In this document: positions 19,872 to 27,703 of the stretch, in pieces | Layout of the letters: the number at the start of each line of letters is the position of its first letter | Numbering within the stretch: the stretch's first letter is position 1 | DNA from: Acidimicrobiales bacterium | Lineage (GTDB): Bacteria > Actinomycetota > Acidimicrobiia > Acidimicrobiales > SZUA-35 | Direction: 5' to 3' | Assembly (NCBI GenBank): GCA_020630065.1 | Contig: JAHDCC010000004.1 | Span: forward strand, 1 to 64,000 | DNA: 64,000 nucleotides | Position numbers and translations under genes: made by a program | The notes under the pieces: model-generated | What the model was told of the DNA's origin: nothing | Database searches by the model: none | The model's input: only the letters and a program-made list of their open reading frames with translations

Positions 19872-19943
19872 ACCCCCAACGGGATTTGAACCCGTGTTGC
19901 CTGCGTGAAAGGCAGGTGTCCTAGGCCGCTGAACGATGGGGGC
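19872..19943 (-). tRNA. tRNA-Glu (TTC)
   Basis: Minus strand cloverleaf: acceptor GCCCCCA paired with TGGGGGT, anticodon stem CCTGC/GCAGG with loop CTTTCAC (anticodon TTC), T loop TTCAAAT. First gene of the Glu-Asp-Phe cluster in transcription order. Confidence 0.96.
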
Positions 19944-20079
19944 AGGTTTGTCCTAAGAACATCTCTGTTACTTGGGGACGACTTAATCTAACACGGAACA
20001 GAGGATTTCCCCCACCGAATTTCACAAACTTCTACTTGTTTGTTTTATGAACCCGGTTTTGTAAACCTCAGATGTCAAA

Positions 20080-20583
20080 TTACTCAGACTCGAGTGTTCC
20101 CATCAGGGCGTCGATGATATGGCTCAGTACATCACCCAGAGCTTCATAAAGCGCCATGTTGTGGAGGGCGTCTTGCGGGTTTTCGTAGTCGGACGGATCA
20201 AAGGTTGAAAGACTTGTCTCTTCGGAAATGTCGAGCTTTGTGCCGAGTAGTAGCCGGAGGTCGTTAATTACTTTCATCCATGCGGTCAGCTGGTCTTCGG
20301 TGACGGTTTCGGACTGGGCGGTTTCGCGTAGGGTTTGAATTCGGGCTTGGCGGCCTTCTATGAGTTCGCTTCTCGAAAAGATCTGATATCCGGCGTCTTT
20401 GGTCGCATCGTTGGCGTAGGCGGTTGGAAACAATCGACGTAGGTCTTTGTGATCGGTTTGGATCGCTTCGCCAAGCTCGTCGGCCAGTTGGGTCAACAGT
20501 TGCCGGACCTCGTCGGGGAGATTGACACTGATAGTCCCGTCTTTTCTTAGTTTGAAGAACGGAGATCTGGCAAATCCGACCAT
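20080..20583 (-). CDS. DUF2017 family protein
   Basis: 167 residues, cytoplasmic, mainly helical: a VRQLLTQLADEL helix near the N-terminus, LRRLFPTAY, then ENPQDALHNMALYEALGDVLSHIIDAL at the end (conserved-looking, given here in part as its landmarks). The order clpS then DUF2017 is well conserved in actinobacteria, and the gene follows clpS here by 15 bases. Function unknown; the constant linkage suggests a role connected with ClpS/ClpC proteolysis, which is inference. Confidence 0.85.
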   Translation of the reverse strand: MVGFARSPFFKLRKDGTISVNLPDEVRQLLTQLADELGEAIQTDHKDLRRLFPTAYANDATKDAGYQIFSRSELIEGRQARIQTLRETAQSETVTEDQLTAWMKVINDLRLLLGTKLDISEETSLSTFDPSDYENPQDALHNMALYEALGDVLSHIIDALMGTLESE

Positions 20584-20598
20584 AGTGGTCCTTTAGGT

Positions 20599-20925
20599 TT
20601 AGTCATTTTCAAGGGTTGCCCAGAGGCCGTGGCTGTGAAGGCGGTGGACGTCTCGTTCGGCCTCGGAGCGGGTTCCGCTAGACACGACTGCTCGGCCTTT
20701 TTCGTGAACGTCTAGCATGAGTTTGTACGCTTTTTCTTCGCTAAATCCGAAGAGTTTACGAAACACGTACACAACGTAGCTCATCAGATTGATGGGGTCG
20801 TTCCAGACGATCACGATCCACGGGCGTTCGATATCTATATCTTCGTCGGGGAGGCTCTGGTTTACTTCGGCAGGGACGGTCATTTGCATCGGGTTGACCA
20901 AAGTTGGGTTACGTCGGATAGTCAC
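20599..20925 (-). CDS. clpS: ATP-dependent Clp protease adaptor ClpS
   Basis: 108 residues. ClpS delivers proteins with N-degron residues to the ClpC/ClpA ATPase for degradation by ClpP. The signature [16 protein letters not shown] is present, as are [21 protein letters not shown] and the HEKGRAVV segment that completes the N-degron pocket. Length is normal for an actinobacterial ClpS with a flexible N-terminal extension. A start at ATG 20889 or 20883 would trim that extension. First gene of the clpS-DUF2017 operon. Confidence 0.95.
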   Translation of the reverse strand: MTIRRNPTLVNPMQMTVPAEVNQSLPDEDIDIERPWIVIVWNDPINLMSYVVYVFRKLFGFSEEKAYKLMLDVHEKGRAVVSSGTRSEAERDVHRLHSHGLWATLEND

Positions 20926-20965
20926 AGATTGTACTCGTTTTTGGTGTGTCCTCTTACCAATGGAG

Positions 20966-21895
20966 CTAAACCCGTTTGAACATCGATAGATACAGGCCGA
21001 TTGTTAACACCCAGACCGATACTGCGCCGACGATATGAAGCTCGACGAGTAGTGGTGGTACCCCTCGGAAGTATTGCAGGTAGCCGACTGCCCCTTGAAG
21101 TACTGATGCGGCCAGCAGCCATCGAATAATTCGATGGGGCGGGTACGGGCTGCTCGTTATCCATGCGGGTGAGCTGTGGAGCTTTTTAGCCAAGAAGAGG
21201 GTCGTCGCCAGGAATACCCAGACACTGATGCTGTGGTTCTGAACGACTGTTTCAAACACGAATGGAAGCCGTTCGGCGTCGGCATCGCCGCCATTCGGGC
21301 CGGTTCCGGTGACCACTGTTCCGAGTACTGCAACCAGTGAGGCAAGCCCGATGAGTACTCGGCCAAGGTTTTGTTCTAACGGTGGCACTACTGGTGTGGC
21401 CGATGGGCCATCGGCGTTTGCCTTGAACCACAGTACGACAACGTTCCATAGCAAAACCATCGAAAGAAGGTAATGGGAGCCGACCAGGGCCGGGTGGAGG
21501 TCCACTCGGACGGTGATTCCGCCGAGAACGATCTGGGCGGCGACACCGGCTACGAGTCCCCATGCCCATCGGATTAGGTCACTGCGTCGTGGTTGGCGAC
21601 GGTATGCGGTCAACACCGCCAGGCTTACGGCAATAGCGACGACGCCGGAGAGTAGGCGGTTGCCGAATTCGATCCAGCCGTGGAGTTCCCATTCGGGGGT
21701 CAAGCGCTGATCGGTGCATGCAGGCCAGTTTTCGCAACCGAGTCCTGCGTCGGTGAGCCGAACGGCAGCTCCGGTAAATACGATCACGGCCAGCGATATG
21801 CCAGCGGCGGTGACGTAGGTCTTGTATTGTTGGGGCGAAGGGCTGAGCGGTCTTTTGGGGCGGTTGGCTTTGGTTGTTGCCCCCGCTGATGTCAT
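20966..21895 (-). CDS. ctaA: Heme A synthase (COX15/CtaA family)
   Basis: Converts heme O to heme A for the aa3-type oxidase. 309 residues with about eight membrane segments. Motif [19 protein letters not shown] near residue 40-55 carries the family's extracellular cysteine; conserved histidines occur in [38 protein letters not shown] and [12 protein letters not shown], in keeping with a heme-binding four-helix bundle repeated twice. It is divergent from ctaB (180 bases between) and adjacent to the oxidase operon. Confidence 0.95.
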   Translation of the reverse strand: MTSAGATTKANRPKRPLSPSPQQYKTYVTAAGISLAVIVFTGAAVRLTDAGLGCENWPACTDQRLTPEWELHGWIEFGNRLLSGVVAIAVSLAVLTAYRRQPRRSDLIRWAWGLVAGVAAQIVLGGITVRVDLHPALVGSHYLLSMVLLWNVVVLWFKANADGPSATPVVPPLEQNLGRVLIGLASLVAVLGTVVTGTGPNGGDADAERLPFVFETVVQNHSISVWVFLATTLFLAKKLHSSPAWITSSPYPPHRIIRWLLAASVLQGAVGYLQYFRGVPPLLVELHIVGAVSVWVLTIGLYLSMFKRV

Positions 21896-22077
21896 CGAAA
21901 ACGCCTCATATGTTCACAAGGTAGCCATCCGTTGACGCCGACCATGTCTAGGTCATGTGACATTTTCCTCATGTAGCGGACTTTGTGAGCGAGTTAGCAA
22001 TACAAAAAGATGGCATTGTGGGTCAACTTGGGCTTCGACTACTCAGTGGTCGCTCAAAATCGCTAGCATCATGAGTT

Positions 22078-22986
22078 GTGGTTGTAGTAGCAGCACCTCC
22101 TCGCTCCCGGTCGTTGGCCTTCTTGGCGTTGACAAAACCTCGTATTATCGAGCTTTTGCTAGTGACCACGGTGCCAACTATGGTCGTAGCCGAAAATGGT
22201 CTTCCATCTGTATGGCTGATGATCGCCACCCTGATCGGCGGTAGTTTGGCTGCTGGTGGTGCGAATGCGTTCAATATGTACATCGATCGTGACATCGACG
22301 CTGTCATGAACCGCACAAAGGGTCGTCCCCTCGTCACAGGTGAAGTAACCCCAACCGAAGCGCTAGTTTTTGCCGCCACGATCGAAGCGGGGGCGTTTAT
22401 CTGGCTGTGGTGGCAGGTTAATTTCTTGTCAGCGGTGTTAGCGGTCAGTGCGTGTGCGTTCTACGTTTTTGTCTACACCATGTGGTTGAAGCGGACGTCA
22501 ACCCAAAACATCGTCATCGGTGGCGCGGCCGGAGCGGTACCGGCATTGGTCGGCTGGTCTGCGGTTACCAACTCGGTTGGGCTGCCAGCCGTTCTACTGT
22601 TCGCCGTCATCTTCTTTTGGACTCCGCCACATTTCTGGGCATTGGCGATTAAGTACGAAGACGACTACGCCTCGGCTGACGTGCCGATGATGCCGGTCGT
22701 TGAGGGGCATCGCAAGACGGCTATCCAAATGATCGTCTATTCGGCGATAGTCGGCGTTATCACCTTGGCTTTGTGGCCCGCCGCCAACCTCGGCTGGATA
22801 TACCTGGGTACCGCAATAGTTTTGGCTGTCCTGTTCACCGGAGGGGCCGTTCGTTTGCTAGTCGAAACCGACCCGGCAGAACAAGCTCGGAAATCGATGC
22901 GGTACTTCGCATTCTCCATCACTCATCTGACCGTATTGTTCGGAGCCCTAGCGGTTGATCGGTTAGTCCAATGGGGAGGCGCATAG
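22078..22986 (+). CDS. ctaB: Protoheme IX farnesyltransferase (heme O synthase)
   Basis: Adds a farnesyl group to heme B, making heme O, the substrate of CtaA. 302 residues, UbiA superfamily, about nine membrane helices. The first prenyl-diphosphate motif NMYIDRDIDAVMNRTKGRP is intact, and the second region (YEDDYASADVPMMP) carries further Asp residues. The GTG start at 22078 leaves a short basic N-terminus before LALTKPRIIELLL. It opens the rightward respiratory gene group. Confidence 0.96.
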   Translation: MVVVAAPPRSRSLAFLALTKPRIIELLLVTTVPTMVVAENGLPSVWLMIATLIGGSLAAGGANAFNMYIDRDIDAVMNRTKGRPLVTGEVTPTEALVFAATIEAGAFIWLWWQVNFLSAVLAVSACAFYVFVYTMWLKRTSTQNIVIGGAAGAVPALVGWSAVTNSVGLPAVLLFAVIFFWTPPHFWALAIKYEDDYASADVPMMPVVEGHRKTAIQMIVYSAIVGVITLALWPAANLGWIYLGTAIVLAVLFTGGAVRLLVETDPAEQARKSMRYFAFSITHLTVLFGALAVDRLVQWGGA

Positions 22987-23242
22987 TGACCGCAGCTTCT
23001 GTGACACAAAACCGTCACATTGCCCGTGCTTCTGACGGACAACATACGTCTTTTACGCAACCAGCGCTTCCCGGACTTTTCCGCCATGTTTCGATGGGCG
23101 GCTTTCGTCGTTTCGCTCGTTACATCCATAGATTGCCCGGTTACAGTACGAATGCACGTTTGTCGACGGTGCCTTTTGTGCTGTATCCGGTACAGCACAA
23201 GTGCAATTACAGACCCAACAACGCCTTGAGGCCAATATTCCA
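22987..23242. other. 256-bp gap between ctaB and the oxidase-like gene
   Basis: Two overlapping rightward frames of 69-91 codons exist but neither has a ribosome site or a recognisable protein. The gap may carry a promoter for the following operon. Nothing else supported. Confidence 0.4.
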
Positions 23243-24901
23243 ATGACAATTACTGAAGAACGCTCCGCAGTGCAGACTGTGAGCACTACAGCTGAACCGG
23301 GGCCGAGTGGGATTGAAAGCCTGTTGAGTACAGGCGATCATAAACCCGTCGGTCGGCTCTGGATCTCTGTCGGCTCACTCTTTTTAGTTGTTTCGCTGGG
23401 CCTCGCACTGGTCGCTTCTTTTGAGGCCGTCGATTTGGGAAGTCTTAGCTTTCTCGACGACACCGACCAGTACGTCCAAGTCGGTTCTCTTGCCCAAGAG
23501 CTACTTCTATTCGGGGCGATCGTGCCGATCCTCGTCGGTCTTGGCATCTATATAGTTCCGCTCCAAGTCGGGGCATCTAGCCTGGCGTTCCCTCGAGGAG
23601 CCGCCGGAGCGTTCTGGACCTGGCTGATTGGCTGTTCCCTTCTTATCGTTTCATACGTCGCCAACGGCGGTGCCGGAGGCGGCCGGACCGACTTCGTGGA
23701 ACTGTGGATTTTGTCGCTTGGAATCATCATCGGTTCGATCATCTGGGCGCTGGTATGTATAGCGTCAACGGTTCTCGGCGTTCGCACCGCCGGCATGACA
23801 ATGGTTCGGGTTCCGGCAACCAGCTGGTCATTCTTGGTCTTCTCACTTCTCGGCATCATGATTCTGCCGGTAACCATCGCTGAGCTAGTAATCACGTACG
23901 TACGTTTCTCGGCTGGATTTATCCGACTCGGTGAAACCCAAGTTCTCGCCGACGTCATTCGAGGAATCCAATCGGCTCCCACCGTCTTTTGGGTAGCCAT
24001 CCCGGCTCTCGGTGTCTTACTCGACGCCGTGTCGACCAGCAGCGGTGCGCCGGTTAAGTCCCACCGAACAGTGCTTGGGGCGATCGGGCTTCTCGGTGTA
24101 GCCTCGTTCGGAGTTAACATCATCGGTTTCGCCACAGTGCGAGAGCCGTCGTATGACAACACCTTGTTCGTTCTGGACACGGTGTTGACGATCCTTCCTA
24201 TCCTGGTCATCTTCGGCCTCTTGCTTATGAAGATCAAGCCAGACGCTGACACCCGACGTTCAGTCACCCCCTTCGCCGGTTTGCTTAGCGGACTACTACT
24301 TCTACTAGGTGCCTGCGCCGCAGTGTTGGGTGCGATCGAGCCGGTCGCTATCGGTTTGAAAGAACTCGGAATCGCTGAACCAGCCTCGACGCTCATCGTC
24401 AACGGAACAATGTTTGACCAAGGAATCAGAGCCGCCGTATACGGCGCAGTTCTTCTAGCCCTCATCGCCGGGCTAAATCACTGGTCGGTCAAGATCTGGG
24501 GCCGTTACCTCAACCAGCCTTTCCTATCGTTGGCAACATTGGCTGCTGCCGCCGGAACATTCCTGTGGTCAGCTGGAAGTATCGCTGCCGGTATCGACGA
24601 TCAGCAGGCATTTCCGGCAACCGAACTTACCGGTGGTTCTCAAGTCGAACTATTCAGCCAGTTAGCGGCCTTCGGTGTAGTGGCAATGCTTCTCGCTGGA
24701 GCATTGTTGTTCATTAGTATCGTGCAAGGCCCAACAGCTGAAGCTGCAGTACCACGTGATCAGCTCCGTTGGGTTGGATTCACACTCGAATGGATGACTG
24801 AGTCTCCACCAGCGGTCGGGAACTTCACGGTTCCCCCCGTCGTTGGCTCAGCAACACCTGTTTCTGACGCTATTGCTATCAACGAAGGTGCGGAGGAATA
24901 A
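23243..24901 (+). CDS. Cytochrome c oxidase subunit I-like membrane protein without metal ligands
   Basis: 552 residues and about 12 membrane helices, built like subunit I: STGDHKPVGRLW matches the TTVDHKKIG start, and IYIVPLQVGASSLAFPRG matches the LPLQIGARDVAFPR segment of the true subunit at 27704. The ligands are gone. The helix with the TMHGT histidine reads SLAQELLLF, the H-P-E-V-Y segment reads WVAIPALGV, and the paired-histidine segments (HHMF, HFHYVL) have no counterparts. It cannot bind heme a, heme a3 or CuB in the normal way. A structural, assembly or regulatory role is inferred. Start at ATG 23243; a GTG 42 bases upstream is open. It overlaps the next gene by one base. Confidence 0.8.
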   Translation: MTITEERSAVQTVSTTAEPGPSGIESLLSTGDHKPVGRLWISVGSLFLVVSLGLALVASFEAVDLGSLSFLDDTDQYVQVGSLAQELLLFGAIVPILVGLGIYIVPLQVGASSLAFPRGAAGAFWTWLIGCSLLIVSYVANGGAGGGRTDFVELWILSLGIIIGSIIWALVCIASTVLGVRTAGMTMVRVPATSWSFLVFSLLGIMILPVTIAELVITYVRFSAGFIRLGETQVLADVIRGIQSAPTVFWVAIPALGVLLDAVSTSSGAPVKSHRTVLGAIGLLGVASFGVNIIGFATVREPSYDNTLFVLDTVLTILPILVIFGLLLMKIKPDADTRRSVTPFAGLLSGLLLLLGACAAVLGAIEPVAIGLKELGIAEPASTLIVNGTMFDQGIRAAVYGAVLLALIAGLNHWSVKIWGRYLNQPFLSLATLAAAAGTFLWSAGSIAAGIDDQQAFPATELTGGSQVELFSQLAAFGVVAMLLAGALLFISIVQGPTAEAAVPRDQLRWVGFTLEWMTESPPAVGNFTVPPVVGSATPVSDAIAINEGAEE

Positions 24902-25518
24902 TGTCCACTGCTGAAGTGACGGTATACGACAAGATTTCCGCCGATGTTGAGGCGCCTGAACAGGCGAGACCAAGTGTCTTGCTGATGGCGACCGGCCTCG
25001 TGTCTATCTCAGTATTCATGGGTTTCGCCGCCCTGGTCGGTTTCTACCTGACTGAACGAGCAGGATTCCGGGCCGTTACCGGTGAGCCATGGCTTACCGA
25101 GGCGACTGTCCCGCTCACACAGCCAAATTTCATGCTGTTATCTGTCGGGCTCTCTGCTATCACTGCACTATGGGCCGTGTATTCGGTTCGAAACGATGAC
25201 ACAGCGAATGCGCTCCTGGCCACCGGCCTGACCCTGTTGTTCGGAGTTTCCCAAATAGCGCAAACCTTCTTCTTGCTCTCGATCATGGAACTCGAAGCTT
25301 CAGCTGATGAACGGTCGGTCTGGATACTTTCAGTTATCGGAGCCCAGATCGCTCTCATGATTCTGGCAATTATCTATCTCGCTCTGACCGGTCTGCGGAC
25401 TGTCGGCGGTGGTTACTCATCTAAAGATTACGAAGGAATGGCTAGCGCCGCTCTCTTCTGGATCGTGTCGGCCCTGGTGTACGTACTTGTCTGGTACGCC
25501 ATCTATATAACCAAGTAG
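24901..25518 (+). CDS. Cytochrome c oxidase subunit III-like membrane protein
   Basis: 205 residues with five predicted membrane helices and the general look of heme-copper oxidase subunit III (LLMATGLVSISVFMGFAALVGFYLTER is the first-helix region, given here by its positions 27-53). It is shorter than the true subunit III at 29659 (234 residues) and lacks its His-rich N-terminus. Starts at the TAATG overlap with the ligand-less subunit I-like gene, so the two are translationally coupled. The pair looks like a paralogous I-III couple. Function unknown. Confidence 0.75.
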   Translation: MSTAEVTVYDKISADVEAPEQARPSVLLMATGLVSISVFMGFAALVGFYLTERAGFRAVTGEPWLTEATVPLTQPNFMLLSVGLSAITALWAVYSVRNDDTANALLATGLTLLFGVSQIAQTFFLLSIMELEASADERSVWILSVIGAQIALMILAIIYLALTGLRTVGGGYSSKDYEGMASAALFWIVSALVYVLVWYAIYITK

Positions 25519-25525
25519 GAAATAC

Positions 25526-26329
25526 ATGTTCGCCTGGGGTTCCAAATATTTCTTCGCACTTTCGATAACCGCCTTACTCGGCGCCATGATTTACGGCATC
25601 GCGTCTGGCGGCGACATCGTCGGTGTTATTTCTAGTGGATATAAAGGCGGTGTCGGAGACCACTTCGGTTACGCACTGCTGCTAGGCGCAGGTTTACTAT
25701 CTGCCTGTCTCGGCTTGCTGAATGTACTCGTACGTGAAGCCGACATCGATCCCGACAATGAAACCTCGACCGCCCTCACCATCGCACCTCCCCGAGATCC
25801 AAGCTTCTGGGGTGTCCTTGGAGCGTTTGGTGTGGCATGTATGGCTCTAGGGCTTTCGATCAGTTCAGCGTTTCTGTACCTGGGAATCGCCGTGATTGCC
25901 GTAGTGGCATTGGAGTGGCTCGTGTTGGCTTGGTCCGATCGAGCTACCGGAGATGCCGACAGCAACCGTATTATTCGCAACCGTCTTCTTGGCCCTTTCG
26001 AAGTTCCAATGTTCTCAATGCTCGCTATTGCAGCCGGAGTTGTTGGCGCCTCACGAGTTCTACTCGCAGTCTCACATACCGCAGCGACCGTAATCGCTTC
26101 GTTATTCGCTGCTCTGATTTTCTTCGCCGCAGTATTTATAGCAAAGTCGAACGCATCACGTTCCGTAGTTGCCGGTTTCGTTTCGATCATGGCCATCGCT
26201 GTTCTTGGTGGAGGAATCGCTGGAGCGGTTGCCGGTGAGTACGAACATCACGAAGAAGACGGCCACGCCGAAAGTGGCGACAAAGAGGCTGAATCGTCGA
26301 CGGAAGAACCCGTTAGCGAGGAAAACTAA
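25526..26329 (+). CDS. Polytopic membrane protein of unknown function in the oxidase operon
   Basis: 267 residues, six to seven predicted membrane helices. Ends in a strongly acidic, histidine-containing tail (EYEHHEEDGHAE and a following Glu-rich stretch) that could bind metal. No family recognised. It lies seven bases after the subunit III-like gene, and its stop abuts the GTG of ctaC, so it belongs to the same transcript. A possible role in metal delivery or complex assembly is suggested only by the tail and the location. Confidence 0.7.
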   Translation: MFAWGSKYFFALSITALLGAMIYGIASGGDIVGVISSGYKGGVGDHFGYALLLGAGLLSACLGLLNVLVREADIDPDNETSTALTIAPPRDPSFWGVLGAFGVACMALGLSISSAFLYLGIAVIAVVALEWLVLAWSDRATGDADSNRIIRNRLLGPFEVPMFSMLAIAAGVVGASRVLLAVSHTAATVIASLFAALIFFAAVFIAKSNASRSVVAGFVSIMAIAVLGGGIAGAVAGEYEHHEEDGHAESGDKEAESSTEEPVSEEN

Positions 26330-27685
26330 GTGCGGAACGGTCTATCTCACATGGGTAAGAAATTTGGATCTGATATGAAAATACTCCAGTCAAAACCGCA
26401 GTTGAAGCTGGGACTTTGGTTAGTTGGGTTTCTCGGCTTAGCCGCAGCCTGCGCTGACGAATCCAAACCGCTTAACACGTTTGACTCCGATGGCGAAGGT
26501 CAAGGTCCAAAAGCGACCGAGATCGAAGGTCTGATTACGCCGATCTTTGCTATCGCCGGTGTCGTATTTGTCTTGGTGATCGGTGGCGCGATCCTGCTTA
26601 CCATCAAGAACCGGGTCAAACCCGAAGACTACGACCCAGAAGATCTTCCAACCCAAACCCATGGAAATTTCTCACTCGAGATTATGTGGACGATCGCTCC
26701 AGCAATCCTGCTTGCAGTGATCTCGGTGTTTATGGTCCAAACCATCTGGGACTTGGAAACCAAGAACGCTGAAGGTGAACTCGACGTTATGGTCATCGGC
26801 CAGCAATGGTGGTGGGAGTACCGCTATGACGTCGACGGTGACGGCTTCTATCAAGACGCCAACGGTGACGGAGTTGTTGACGAAAAAGACGCTGAGCTTC
26901 CTCTAACACTTGCGTTGGACCCAGACGATGTTGTGACCGCAAACGAACTTGTGATCCCTGTCGGTCAGCAAGTCGATCTCGAAATTACCTCCCGAGACGT
27001 AATCCACTCCTTCTGGATCCCAGCGCTCAACGGAAAACGAGACGCCGTCCCAGGGCGTGTACACACCTGGTCGGTTGAAGCAGACGAAGCCGGTAAGTAC
27101 ACCGGCTGGTGTACTGAATACTGCGGCCTTTCGCATGCCCGTATGCGTATGTCAGCCATCGCTTTGACCCCTGAAGACTTCGAAACCTGGATTGCTAACC
27201 AAGCAGAACCAGCTGAAGTCCCAGAAGAAGACACAAAAGAGTGGCGTGGACGTGAGACGTTTGCGGCCAACTGCAGCAGCTGCCACATCGTAGATGAAGG
27301 TGACTTCAACTACGACGACTACGACCCAGAACTCATAACCAAAGCGGCGCCGAACTTAACTCACTTCGCTACCCGAAGTGCCTTCGCCGGTTCAATCTAT
27401 GAGATCTACCTTGGCGACAAAGATGGAGACGGGCAAGACGACACCGACGCTAACGACAACGAACTAGATGTCAGCGACTACCTCATATTGCCACAAGAGG
27501 CCAGCCAGGAAGCAGAATCATCTGCGGACTATCGGGCCAACTCCGCTCAACTAAAGCGCTGGATACAAAACGCGCCTAGCCAAAAGGCCATGGCGCCAGA
27601 TGAACAACGCGGCATGCCAGCCTTCCCAGGCTTATCAGATGAACAACTCGACGAACTGGTCGCCTATTTGGCGACGCTGGACTAA
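26330..27685 (+). CDS. ctaC: Cytochrome c oxidase subunit II fused to cytochrome c
   Basis: 451 residues. Start at GTG 26330, eight bases after GAGGAAAA and directly at the upstream stop. A signal region with lipobox-like LAAAC (C41) is followed by two membrane helices (about 66-91 and 116-138). The CuA domain carries H226, C261, E263, C265, H269 and M272 (GWCTEYCGLSHARM). The C-terminal cytochrome c domain has CSSCH (315-319) and a late MPAFPG methionine. It receives electrons from cytochrome c or a bc complex and passes them to subunit I. Two unusual Asp/Gly-rich loops resembling calcium sites lie at about 167-186 and 363-380. Confidence 0.96.
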   Translation: MRNGLSHMGKKFGSDMKILQSKPQLKLGLWLVGFLGLAAACADESKPLNTFDSDGEGQGPKATEIEGLITPIFAIAGVVFVLVIGGAILLTIKNRVKPEDYDPEDLPTQTHGNFSLEIMWTIAPAILLAVISVFMVQTIWDLETKNAEGELDVMVIGQQWWWEYRYDVDGDGFYQDANGDGVVDEKDAELPLTLALDPDDVVTANELVIPVGQQVDLEITSRDVIHSFWIPALNGKRDAVPGRVHTWSVEADEAGKYTGWCTEYCGLSHARMRMSAIALTPEDFETWIANQAEPAEVPEEDTKEWRGRETFAANCSSCHIVDEGDFNYDDYDPELITKAAPNLTHFATRSAFAGSIYEIYLGDKDGDGQDDTDANDNELDVSDYLILPQEASQEAESSADYRANSAQLKRWIQNAPSQKAMAPDEQRGMPAFPGLSDEQLDELVAYLATLD

Positions 27686-27703
27686 CCAGGAAGTAATTGC
27701 GCT

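Noticed and set aside
22971-23246. Frames of 69-91 codons between ctaB and the oxidase-like gene
   Set aside because: Mutually overlapping, no ribosome site, Cys/Arg-rich without a recognisable fold.
23548-24465. Long leftward frame of 305 codons opposite the oxidase-like gene
   Set aside because: It is a shadow of a membrane-protein gene; composition is Arg/Pro/Thr-rich without a domain, and the sense strand has clear similarity to subunit I.
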